Shown one piece after another: positions 17,128 through 25,084 of a stretch of DNA of 47,158 bases. The stretch covers positions 1 through 47,158 of the forward strand of contig JAEZUY010000027.1 of assembly GCA_023420895.1 (NCBI GenBank), read 5' to 3'. The first letter of the stretch is position 1, and each line of letters starts with the position of its first letter. The stretch is from Bacillota bacterium. GTDB lineage: Bacteria; Bacillota; Clostridia; Tissierellales; Gottschalkiaceae. The notes beneath the pieces were generated by a model that saw nothing but the letters and a program-made list of their open reading frames with translations, did not search any database and had not been told where the DNA came from. The position numbers and the translations under genes were made by a program.

Positions 17128-17805
17128 ATGGCAGACAAACAATATGGTATATTTGATGTCCTGGGACCGATAATGATCGGACCTTCAAGTTCACATACAG
17201 CAGGAGCTGCAAGGCTCGGAAAGGTTGCAAAAGAGATAGTTGGAAAGGATTATGATTCTGTGAAATTTTATCTTCACGGATCGTTCGCAAAGACTTACAG
17301 AGGTCACGGAACAGACAGGGCTCTAGTAGCTGGAGTTTTAGGAATGGACCCTGGAGACGAGAGACTTAGAGAGGCTCTTGAAATGGCAAGCGAACAGGAT
17401 CTTGGAATAGAATTTGTAGAGGAAAATCTGGGTAACTATCAGCACCCTAATACTGTTAAAATGGAGTTTCACTGCGAAGACGGTTCAAACTTCGATGTAA
17501 CTGGCTCGTCTATAGGCGGAGGAAGCATAGTTATAAAAAATATAGACGGAGTTACAGTTAATTTAATGGGTAACAGACCGGTGACTCTGATTTATTTCGA
17601 CAAGAACACTGATATAGAAAAAGAAGTTGAAAAAATTCTAATATATTCAGGTGCAGAAATAGAAACTTTTGAAACTGAGAGAACAGATGTTAAAGACGAA
17701 TCTGCTTACATTATAGAAACTAGAGAAGATGTTCTAGATGAAGCTGTAGAAAAGATTCTTAAAATAGATAACGTAAAAAAAGTTAAAAGAATAAAGGCTG
17801 TTTAA
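17128..17805 (+). CDS. sdaAB: L-serine dehydratase, iron-sulfur-dependent, beta subunit
   Basis: The 225-residue subunit of the oxygen-sensitive [4Fe-4S] L-serine dehydratase, which converts serine to pyruvate and ammonia. The family motif GPIMIGPSSSHTAGAARLG is near the N-terminus, and an ACT-like domain forms the last 75 residues (TLIYFDKNTDIEKEVEKIL). GAGGTG lies 6 nt before ATG 17128. The catalytic alpha subunit follows after 18 bp. The pair points to amino-acid fermentation in an anaerobe. Confidence 0.95.
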   Translation: MADKQYGIFDVLGPIMIGPSSSHTAGAARLGKVAKEIVGKDYDSVKFYLHGSFAKTYRGHGTDRALVAGVLGMDPGDERLREALEMASEQDLGIEFVEENLGNYQHPNTVKMEFHCEDGSNFDVTGSSIGGGSIVIKNIDGVTVNLMGNRPVTLIYFDKNTDIEKEVEKILIYSGAEIETFETERTDVKDESAYIIETREDVLDEAVEKILKIDNVKKVKRIKAV

Positions 17806-17823
17806 TTTGGAGGGGTTAGATTG

Positions 17824-18708
17824 ATGATGTTTAGATACGGTCATGAGCTTCTGAAACTTGCAGAAGACCACGATAAAAAAATCTCAGAACTTGTGCTTGA
17901 AAGAGAAGTGGAACTTACAGGAGAAACTCGTGACGATATAAGAGAAAGACTTTATGAAAGCTTCGGAGTAATGAGAAGCTCAGCAAATTCAGGAATGGAA
18001 AGAGCAGTTGAATCTATGGGAGGACTGCTCGGAGGAGACGCTAAGAAAGTTAAAGAATACGCAGAAACTAAAAACAAAGGATTCTGCGGAGCTAACATGC
18101 TTACAGCTGCGGCAAGAGCACTTTCGTGTTCAGAGATAAATGCATCTATGGGAAGAATATGCGCATCTCCTACAGCGGGATCTTGCGGTATAGTTCCTGC
18201 AGTAATGACTACTGCCGCTGAAATACTTGATGCTGATAAAGATCTGATTATAGACGGACTTCTAGTTGCAGCAGGCGTAGGTATAATAGTTCAGACTAAT
18301 GCTACTGTATCAGGAGCAGAAGGAGGATGCCAGGCGGAATGCGGAGCTGCTGCGGCAATGGCTGCTGCAGGCATCGTTGAAATGGCAGGAGGAACTCCTG
18401 CACAGTCTCTTGAAGCTGCATCGATAGCATTCAAGAATATAATGGGACTTGTATGTGACCCTATTGCAGGACTAGTTGAAGCGCCTTGTGCTAAGAGAAA
18501 TGCATCTGGAGCGGCAAATGCAATGCTTTCAGCTGACCTTGCACTTGCAGGAGTTAAATCTGCAGTTCCTTTCGACGAAGTTGTAGATGCTATGTTTGAA
18601 GTTGGAAGATCGCTTCCGTTTGAACTTAGAGAAACAGCCCTTGGAGGAATTGCGGCAACACCTACAGGAAAAGCGCTTACAGAGAAGATTTTCGGTCCGG
18701 AAGCTTAA
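17824..18708 (+). CDS. sdaAA: L-serine dehydratase, iron-sulfur-dependent, alpha subunit
   Basis: The 294-residue catalytic subunit has the cluster and active-site cysteines in ICASPTAGSCGIVPAVM, GLVCDPIAGLVEAPCAKRN and the glycine/alanine-rich block SGAEGGCQAECGAAAAMAAAG. ATG 17824 is 8 nt from GGAGGGG; an in-frame TTG three bases upstream is less well spaced. It forms one transcription unit with sdaAB, and the DUF1292 gene follows after 42 bp. Confidence 0.95.
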   Translation: MMFRYGHELLKLAEDHDKKISELVLEREVELTGETRDDIRERLYESFGVMRSSANSGMERAVESMGGLLGGDAKKVKEYAETKNKGFCGANMLTAAARALSCSEINASMGRICASPTAGSCGIVPAVMTTAAEILDADKDLIIDGLLVAAGVGIIVQTNATVSGAEGGCQAECGAAAAMAAAGIVEMAGGTPAQSLEAASIAFKNIMGLVCDPIAGLVEAPCAKRNASGAANAMLSADLALAGVKSAVPFDEVVDAMFEVGRSLPFELRETALGGIAATPTGKALTEKIFGPEA

Positions 18709-18750
18709 TTATAAACTCCGGGAATCTCTAAAATAAAAGGAGAGATAAAA

Positions 18751-19089
18751 ATGTCAAATGAAGATATAAAAAAAGACGGACACGTTCACAGTGAAGACTG
18801 TGGATGCGGACATGACCATGAAACAGAAGAACTGAGAATGATGAAAGTCGTTCTTGAAGACGGAACTGAAGAGAGCTTCGGAGTTATAGACATATTCGAA
18901 GTTAAAAACTATCCGGGCAAACAGTATATTGCACTCGTAACTCCAGACGGAGAACAGGTATATCTGTATGAATATATAGAAAAAGAAGGCGGAGAAGTGA
19001 GCCTTGAAAATATAGGACCGGATGAAGAATTTGATGCAGTTGCTGAAGTATTCGAATCGAATATAGTAGAAGACGGAGAAGATGAGTAA
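18751..19089 (+). CDS. DUF1292 (YrzB-like) protein with His/Cys-rich N-terminus
   Basis: The 112-residue protein has a DUF1292 domain (about 28-110) recognisable by VVLEDGTEE, F-V-x-Y-x-G-K-x-Y-I-A-L and the QVYLYEY segment. The function of the family is unknown. The first 27 residues are unusual, with HVHSEDCGCGHDHE, a plausible metal-binding extension. Its last eight bases overlap the start of recX (ATGAGTAA), so the two are translationally coupled. Confidence 0.85.
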   Translation: MSNEDIKKDGHVHSEDCGCGHDHETEELRMMKVVLEDGTEESFGVIDIFEVKNYPGKQYIALVTPDGEQVYLYEYIEKEGGEVSLENIGPDEEFDAVAEVFESNIVEDGEDE

Positions 19090-19792
19090 CAGAAGAGACA
19101 GAGCACTCGAAAGCATAGAAAATGTGCTGAAAAAATCTTCCCTCTCAGAGTCTGAAAGCGGAAAAAATATCAGAAAGATTACTAAGGTAGAGCAGCAGAA
19201 GCACAATAAGAACAGATACTCCATATTTGTAGACGGACAGTACAGTTTCTCAGCGGGAGAAGACACTCTCGTAGAACATATGCTTCTGAAAGGAAAAGAG
19301 CTCGATTCCGATTTCATTGAAGATGTGATAATCGCCGATGAAAAAAACAAAGCGAAATCTGCCGCGTTCAGGTATATAGGATATAAGATGAGATCTGAAA
19401 GGGAAGTCAGAGACAAGCTGTCAGAACTCGGATACAGCGATTTTGCAGATGAAATCGCGGACTATATGACTGAAAACGGATATATAAATGACAGAGAATA
19501 TGCGCTTTCTTATACGAGAGAGAAGATAAATCTTAAAAGTTTCGGAGAGAAGAGAATAGAAGCAGAACTTAAAATGAGAGGAATAGCTCCTGAATATATA
19601 TCGAATGCGCTCAGAGAAGCAGGGTACGGAGAAACAGAGCTTCAGAAAGCGGAGGAGCTTGCAGAGAAGAGGATGAGGAGAAGCTATAAGGACGAAAATG
19701 ACAGATACAGAAAGATTTACGGTTTTCTCCTTAGAAGAGGCTACAGTACGGAGACTGCAAAAAAAGCTCTTGAAAAAGTTCTTAACGGCTGA
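19082..19792 (+). CDS. recX: Recombination regulator RecX
   Basis: The 236-residue protein has the three-helix RecX repeats in the second half, with the first-repeat signature AFRYIGYKMRSEREVRDKL, the second at DREYALSYTREKINLKSFG and a third at the C-terminus ending in RRGYSTETAKKAL. RecX binds RecA filaments and modulates their activity. The N-terminal 70 residues (TKVEQQKHNKNRYSIFVDG) match the beta-rich extension of Firmicute RecX proteins. It overlaps the DUF1292 stop and closes the sda unit. Confidence 0.9.
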   Translation: MSNRRDRALESIENVLKKSSLSESESGKNIRKITKVEQQKHNKNRYSIFVDGQYSFSAGEDTLVEHMLLKGKELDSDFIEDVIIADEKNKAKSAAFRYIGYKMRSEREVRDKLSELGYSDFADEIADYMTENGYINDREYALSYTREKINLKSFGEKRIEAELKMRGIAPEYISNALREAGYGETELQKAEELAEKRMRRSYKDENDRYRKIYGFLLRRGYSTETAKKALEKVLNG

Positions 19793-19845
19793 AATAAAAA
19801 AGAAAACTTCTAAAGAACAGCTTGATTATACAACAGAGATATACA

Positions 19846-19877
19846 GGGGAGCGTAAGCTCTCCTTTTCTATTTTTTA
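19846..19877 (+). terminator. Terminator after recX
   Basis: GGGGAGC-GTAA-GCTCTCC with a TTTTCTATTTTTT run. Confidence 0.88.
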
Positions 19878-19979
19878 AATTTTTAAAAGCTGGAATTATG
19901 TTATAATATACTAGAAAAGACGGAAAAAGCAGAACAGAGTCAATATTCTGCACCGCAAAAGAGGAAAGGTTGTGAAAGA

Positions 19980-20855
19980 GTGGAGAGAAGTTCGGATTAC
20001 AGACTCGTAGCAATAGACCTTGACGGAACTCTTCTTACCGACAAGAAGATAGTCACTGACTACAATAGAGAAGTTCTGAAAGAACTCAATGAAAGAGGAA
20101 TAGAAATAGTAATAGCGACAGGAAGAAGATATTATTCTGCAAAGCTTTTCGCAAAGAGACTGGGAATTCCCGATATTACGATACTTGCAAACAACGGAAC
20201 TATAGTCAGGAATATAAGGGATGACGAGGTTAAAGTTTCCAATTATATAGATGAAAAGGATTTCTATAAACTTGTTGAAGAAGGAAGAAGAATAGATATA
20301 ACTCCGATAACTCATGTCAATAAATACGATTTTGGATACGACATGATTGGAGAACTCGACAAGATGCACGCAAAATACAATAACTATATTCAGAAAATAG
20401 AGAAGAGATACAGAAAAGTGGATGACCTTCTTTACGTTCCCGAACCGAATGTGCTTGCCGCAGTATTCCCCGGAGAGAAGGACTTCCTGAGAAGTTTTCA
20501 GCACAGAATAGAGGATATAAGCGAAGGACAGTACACTATGTATCTGATGGACCAGCTTGTAGGAGTCAGTCCTATACTGGAGATTATAAAATCGGACTGT
20601 TCAAAATGGCATTCAGTTGAAGACTATGCAAAACTTAAAGGAATAACGCCTGAAGAGATAATATGCATAGGAGACGATATGAACGACCTTGAGATGATAG
20701 AGAGCTGCGGACTGGGAATAGCGATGAAGAATGCCACACCGGGAATAAAAGAGCGTGCCGATATGATTACTGAGCATGACAACAACGATTCGGGGGTAGG
20801 CTATGCGCTTAAAGAGATATTCAGCTCAGAAAGCGCCTCAAGTGTTGACAATTAG
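19980..20855 (+). CDS. HAD-superfamily phosphatase, Cof type (class IIB)
   Basis: The 291-residue protein has motif I AIDLDGTLLTD, motif II in IVIATGRR, a C2B cap in the middle, and motifs III/IV as KSDCSKW and GDDMNDLEM. Such enzymes dephosphorylate sugar phosphates, nucleotides or flavin precursors; the substrate cannot be deduced. GTG 19980 follows GAGGAAAGG at 10 nt. A TATAAT at 19902-19907 is the likely -10. The promoter of asnS lies across its stop codon. Confidence 0.88.
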   Translation: MERSSDYRLVAIDLDGTLLTDKKIVTDYNREVLKELNERGIEIVIATGRRYYSAKLFAKRLGIPDITILANNGTIVRNIRDDEVKVSNYIDEKDFYKLVEEGRRIDITPITHVNKYDFGYDMIGELDKMHAKYNNYIQKIEKRYRKVDDLLYVPEPNVLAAVFPGEKDFLRSFQHRIEDISEGQYTMYLMDQLVGVSPILEIIKSDCSKWHSVEDYAKLKGITPEEIICIGDDMNDLEMIESCGLGIAMKNATPGIKERADMITEHDNNDSGVGYALKEIFSSESASSVDN

Positions 20856-20873
20856 CCATTATTATAATATAAT
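20845..20873 (+). promoter_or_regulatory. Consensus promoter of asnS inside the end of the HAD gene
   Basis: TTGACA (20845-20850), a 17-bp spacer and TATAAT (20868-20873). The -35 box is made of the last HAD codons. Confidence 0.85.
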
Positions 20874-20909
20874 AAAAAATTGATTATGAAAATCGCACAG
20901 AGAAATTAA

Positions 20910-20967
20910 GGGGCTGAGAACAGTCTTTACTCTGTTCAGAAGCCAGAAAAGCTTCCGCAAGGGAGCT
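20910..20967 (+). promoter_or_regulatory. Two-hairpin asnS leader, not a T-box
   Basis: Hairpin 1 is GGCT-GA-GAACAG / CTGTTC-AGA-AGCC. Hairpin 2 is AGCTTCC-GCAA-GGGAGCT with a GNRA tetraloop. It is followed by AAATTTGTTTT and then the asnS ribosome site AGGAGG. The T-box consensus (GGGTGGNACCGCG) is missing, so uncharged-tRNA control is not supported. An attenuator with a weak U-tract is possible. Confidence 0.5.
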
Positions 20968-20993
20968 AAATTTGTTTTAGGAGGAAATAAAGA

Positions 20994-22385
20994 GTGAAAT
21001 ATCAACTTGTTAGAGATATTTATAGAAATACTCAGGACTACGCTGATAAAGATGTAGTAGTGGCAGGCTGGATAAGAACTATCAGAAGCTCGAAGAAATT
21101 CGGTTTCGTGGAACTTAACGACGGAACTTTCTTCAAGAATATACAGGTAGTAATAGATGAGAGTCTTGACAATTTCGCTGAAGTTTCTAAACTTCCGATA
21201 AGCTCGTCTATAATAGTTCACGGAAAGCTTGAGCTTACACCGGATGCTAAACAGCCGTTTGAAATAAAAGCAGAAAAAGTTGAAATAGATTGTGAATCAG
21301 AAAAAGACTATCCGCTTCAGAAAAAGAGACACTCTCTTGAATATCTGAGAACGATAGCGCATCTGCGTCCAAGAAGCAATACTTTTGCAGCGGCATTCAG
21401 AGTGAGATCGCTGGCGGCTTATGCAATACATAAGTTCTTCCAGGACAGATCTTTTATCTACGTTCATACGCCGATAATAACTGGAAGTGACGCAGAAGGA
21501 GCAGGAGATATGTTCAGAGTATCTACATTAGATATGCTGAATCCTCCTAAAAAAGAAGACGGGTCTGTCGACTTTTCTGAAGATTTCTTCGGAAAAGAGA
21601 CTCACCTTACAGTAAGCGGACAGCTTGAAGGAGAAAGCTTTGCGCTTGCATTCAGAAATATCTATACATTCGGACCTACTTTCAGAGCGGAAAACTCAAA
21701 TACGACTAGACACGCTGCTGAGTTCTGGATGATAGAGCCTGAAATAGCTTTTGCAGACCTTGAAGACGATATGGACCTTGCAGAAGATATGCTTAAATAT
21801 ATAATAAACTTCGTTATGGAAAATGCTCCTGAAGAAATGGAATTCTTCAATAAATTCATAGATAAGGGACTTTTAGACAGACTGAACAATATAGTTGAGT
21901 CTGACTTTGAAAGAATAACTTATACTGAAGCAATAGAAATTCTTAAAAAAGCTAAGAAGGATTTCAAATATCCGGTTGAATGGGGATGCGACCTTCAGAC
22001 AGAGCATGAGAGATATATAACTGAAGAAGTTTATAAAAAACCTGTATTCGTAACAGACTATCCTAAAGATATAAAAGCTTTCTATATGAGACTGAACGAT
22101 GACGGAAAAACTGTTGCGGCAATGGACCTTCTAGTTCCTGGAATAGGAGAGATAATAGGAGGAAGCCAGAGAGAAGAGAGAATAGATGTTCTAAGAGAGA
22201 GAATATCTGAAATGAATCTCGATGAGGAAGAATACTGGTGGTATATGGATCTGAGAAAATACGGCGGAACTAAGCACGCAGGATTCGGACTCGGATTTGA
22301 AAGAGCAGTTATGTACCTTACAGGAATAAGCAATATAAGAGACGTTATACCTTTCCCAAGAACAGTCGGTATGGCGGAATTCTAA
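20994..22385 (+). CDS. asnS: Asparaginyl-tRNA synthetase
   Basis: The 463-residue class IIb enzyme charges tRNA-Asn. The N-terminal OB-fold anticodon-binding domain (about 17-100) starts at VVVAGWIRTIRSSKKFGFVE. The catalytic domain has motif 2 TFRAENSNTTRHAAEFWMIE and motif 3 GFGLGFERAVMYLTG. The family-typical IPFPRTVG lies at the end. GTG 20994 follows AGGAGG at 9 nt. It is transcribed from its own promoter through a structured leader. Confidence 0.96.
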   Translation: MKYQLVRDIYRNTQDYADKDVVVAGWIRTIRSSKKFGFVELNDGTFFKNIQVVIDESLDNFAEVSKLPISSSIIVHGKLELTPDAKQPFEIKAEKVEIDCESEKDYPLQKKRHSLEYLRTIAHLRPRSNTFAAAFRVRSLAAYAIHKFFQDRSFIYVHTPIITGSDAEGAGDMFRVSTLDMLNPPKKEDGSVDFSEDFFGKETHLTVSGQLEGESFALAFRNIYTFGPTFRAENSNTTRHAAEFWMIEPEIAFADLEDDMDLAEDMLKYIINFVMENAPEEMEFFNKFIDKGLLDRLNNIVESDFERITYTEAIEILKKAKKDFKYPVEWGCDLQTEHERYITEEVYKKPVFVTDYPKDIKAFYMRLNDDGKTVAAMDLLVPGIGEIIGGSQREERIDVLRERISEMNLDEEEYWWYMDLRKYGGTKHAGFGLGFERAVMYLTGISNIRDVIPFPRTVGMAEF

Positions 22386-22455
22386 ATTAACAGAAATTAA
22401 CAGAAGAAAATTTTAGCAGAAATATATTAGATTTAATTAATAGAGGTGTAAAAAA

Positions 22456-22950
22456 ATGACATTATTCAAAGAATGGGATAAAAAAGCTTATAATCCTTCA
22501 ACTCAGAAAGAGTATGATGAATTCTGGGGAGTTTATCTTGAAGAAGAAAAGGCTATATACGATGATATACTGAAAAATAAGAACAACTGCATAAAGACTA
22601 CAGTTAAAAACTTTGCAGAAAAGCACGGAATACCTGCTTTCAAAGTTACAGGATTCATAGACGGAATCAATTCAAGTCTTATGAAAGAGATAGATCTTGA
22701 TTCGCTTGAAGAAGATTCTGAATTTGAAATGAATATAGATTTTGAAAAACTTTATTTCAATATGCTTGATGCTAAAGCTCCTTGGCTTTATGAACTTGAG
22801 TCATGGGACGGAATTCTTTCTGAAGAGAAAAGAAAAGAAATAACAAGAGAATATAAGGACTCTAAAACAGTTAGAGTTGAAAAAGTGGGAAGAAACGAAC
22901 CTTGTCCTTGCGGCAGCGGTAAAAAATACAAAAAATGCTGTGGTAAATAA
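22456..22950 (+). CDS. SEC-C zinc-motif protein of unknown function
   Basis: The 164-residue protein ends in a canonical SEC-C module (NEPCPCGSGKKYKKCCG), the zinc-binding element also found at the end of SecA. The first 140 residues are an acidic, mostly helical domain (FKEWDKKAYNPSTQKEY...) that I recognise only as a SEC-C-associated domain in Clostridia-type genomes, without known function. ATG follows AGAGGTG. It is 70 bp after asnS with no obvious terminator between, so read-through is likely; a terminator follows. Confidence 0.8.
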   Translation: MTLFKEWDKKAYNPSTQKEYDEFWGVYLEEEKAIYDDILKNKNNCIKTTVKNFAEKHGIPAFKVTGFIDGINSSLMKEIDLDSLEEDSEFEMNIDFEKLYFNMLDAKAPWLYELESWDGILSEEKRKEITREYKDSKTVRVEKVGRNEPCPCGSGKKYKKCCGK

Positions 22951-22968
22951 TCTAAAATAGTTTGAATC

Positions 22969-23003
22969 GAGCTAGTTGCGTTTCAGTGACTAGCTCTTTC
23001 TAT
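22969..23003 (+). terminator. Terminator after the SEC-C gene
   Basis: GAGCTAGT / ACTAGCTC around a 12-nt loop, then TTTCTATAT. Confidence 0.85.
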
Positions 23004-23083
23004 ATAAAAAATCAATAAAAATCAATAAAGATTTTAAAATTTTGAGAAAGATTCATAAAAATTGAAGAAAGGAGAGGTGAAGT

Positions 23084-24856
23084 TTGAGAAACAGAAAAAA
23101 CTTATTCGTTTTTCTGATGGTGGCAGTTCTGTGCATGGTATCTACTTCAGGATTTGCAGAAGCTGACGTCGCAGCTGAAAATGCGGCGACTTACGGTGTA
23201 GCGACACTTATACCTCCTGTTCTTGCAATAGTTCTGGCATTTGCAACTAAAAACGTTGTTCTGTCGCTGTTTCTGGGAGTTTTCTCCGGGACTATAATAG
23301 TTCAGCTTTCAGGCAATAATCCTTTTATGGCTGTTATAAAAGGTTTCTTCGGATTCATATCTGTTGCGCTTGATTCGCTTGCAGATCCCTGGAATGCCGG
23401 TATAGTTCTTCAGGTTCTCACAATCGGGGGACTTATAGCTCTTATTTCCAGAATGGGAGGAGCGAAAGCGGTTGCTGAAGCACTGGCTAAGAAAGCTAAA
23501 AGCCCGAGATCAGCTCAACTGATAACTTGGATATTAGGACTTATAGTATTCTTTGATGACTATGCTAACTCGCTGATTGTCGGACCTATTATGAGACCGG
23601 TTACAGACAAGATGAGAGTTTCAAGAGAAAAGCTGGCGTTCATAATTGACGGAACAGCTGCTCCTATTGCAGGTCTTGCGCTAGTATCGACTTGGATAGG
23701 GTATGAGCTGAGTCTTATAAGAGACGGATTTGAACTTGTAGGGGAGACAGTAAATCCTTACGGAATATTCCTGTCTACAATACCTTACAGATTCTACAAC
23801 ATATTCATGCTTGCATTCATACTTCTGACTATACTGATGCTCAGAGAATTCGGAGCGCTTTACAAATCAGAAAGAAGAAGCAGAATTAAAGGACAGGTTT
23901 TAAGACCGGGAAGCAGTCCAATGGTTTCTACAGAGCTTGATGCGCTGGAACCGAAACCCGGAACTAAGCTTAACGTATGGAATGCAATAATTCCTATACT
24001 GGTTCTTATGCTTGGATCATTAGTAGGATTCTATTATGACGGATATATAACTATAATGGATGGAGACAATCAGGCTCTTATAGATGCTATTAAAGCATCT
24101 CCGGTATCGTTTATGGCGATAAGAGAGACTTTCGGAGAAGCTGACGCTTCAGTAGTTCTTTTCCAGGCGGCGCTTGTCGCTTCTATAGTTGCCATGTTCA
24201 TGGGAGTTGCCCAGAAGATATTCACACTTAAAGAATCTATAGATATATGGATTGAAGGTATGAAGTCTCTTATGATAACAGGAGTTATACTTATACTCGC
24301 ATGGTCGCTTTCAGGAGTTATAAAAGAACTTGGAACAGCCGTATTCCTTATAGATATTCTTAGAAATGCGCCTGAAGCCGTTCTTAAGTCACTAGGATTC
24401 CTGCTTCCGGGAATAATATTCATATTAGGAGCAGTTATCTCTTTCGCGACAGGAACATCGTACGGAACTATGGGTATATTAATGCCTCTTGCGATTCCGC
24501 TTGCGTTCTCTATAAGTCCGGATCACGGATATATAGTTATGGCAGTCGGAGCAGTTCTGACAGGGGCTATTTTTGGAGACCACTGCTGTCCAATTTCAGA
24601 TACCACAATACTTTCATCTATGGGAGCGGCATGTGACCATATAGATCACACTAGAACTCAGTTTGGATACGCTCTAGTAGTTTCAGCCATATCTATTGTA
24701 TTCGGATATATTCTGACAGGACTCGGAGTTCCTGTGGGAATAGCTCTTATACTGGGTATTGCGGCAATGTTTATTTTACTGAAAGTAGTTGGAAAATCTG
24801 TTGACTATGATGTAAGCGAAATGGAGAATCTCGACATTTCTCCAGAAGAACAGTAG
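23084..24856 (+). CDS. NhaC-family Na+/H+ antiporter (COG1757)
   Basis: The 590-residue transporter has about 11-12 membrane helices and NhaC-family blocks such as VLALVLAFATKNVVLSLFLG-like segment (about 46-65), FFDDYANSLIVGP, FATGTSYGTMGILMPLAIP and GDHCCPISDTTILSSMGA. Members exchange Na+ with H+ or organic substrates. The first 25 residues look like a cleavable signal peptide (FLMVAVLCMVSTSGFAEA), giving an extracytoplasmic N-terminus. Start is TTG 23084 behind AAAGGAGAGG. Single-gene unit between two terminators. Confidence 0.88.
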   Translation: MRNRKNLFVFLMVAVLCMVSTSGFAEADVAAENAATYGVATLIPPVLAIVLAFATKNVVLSLFLGVFSGTIIVQLSGNNPFMAVIKGFFGFISVALDSLADPWNAGIVLQVLTIGGLIALISRMGGAKAVAEALAKKAKSPRSAQLITWILGLIVFFDDYANSLIVGPIMRPVTDKMRVSREKLAFIIDGTAAPIAGLALVSTWIGYELSLIRDGFELVGETVNPYGIFLSTIPYRFYNIFMLAFILLTILMLREFGALYKSERRSRIKGQVLRPGSSPMVSTELDALEPKPGTKLNVWNAIIPILVLMLGSLVGFYYDGYITIMDGDNQALIDAIKASPVSFMAIRETFGEADASVVLFQAALVASIVAMFMGVAQKIFTLKESIDIWIEGMKSLMITGVILILAWSLSGVIKELGTAVFLIDILRNAPEAVLKSLGFLLPGIIFILGAVISFATGTSYGTMGILMPLAIPLAFSISPDHGYIVMAVGAVLTGAIFGDHCCPISDTTILSSMGAACDHIDHTRTQFGYALVVSAISIVFGYILTGLGVPVGIALILGIAAMFILLKVVGKSVDYDVSEMENLDISPEEQ

Positions 24857-24924
24857 AAACAAGAACAGTAGAAACCTGTTTAAGAAAAAAATGAATTTAA
24901 TAAAAAATAAAAAGATAGACAAAA

Positions 24925-24975
24925 GAAGCCTGCAGCTCCAGGAATAATTCCTGAAACTGCAGGCTTCTTTCTTTT
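24925..24975. terminator. Terminator between the antiporter and the convergent HTH gene
   Basis: GAAGCCTGCAG / CTGCAGGCTTC with an inner CAGGAATAATTCCTG stem, then TTTCTTTT. It can act for the plus-strand antiporter; the A-rich other side also suits the minus-strand gene. Confidence 0.85.
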
Positions 24976-25084
24976 ATATTAAATCTAAATATTATATTTA
25001 AATTTTAATGTCCATTATTGCTTAAAAGCAATTCTGCCAGCTTTGTAATTTTCAAAAACATTTAAGACTATTTGTCCGTAAACT

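Noticed and set aside
20880..20993. T-box riboswitch before asnS
   Set aside because: No GGGTGGNACCGCG-like antiterminator sequence and no AG-box; only two unrelated hairpins.
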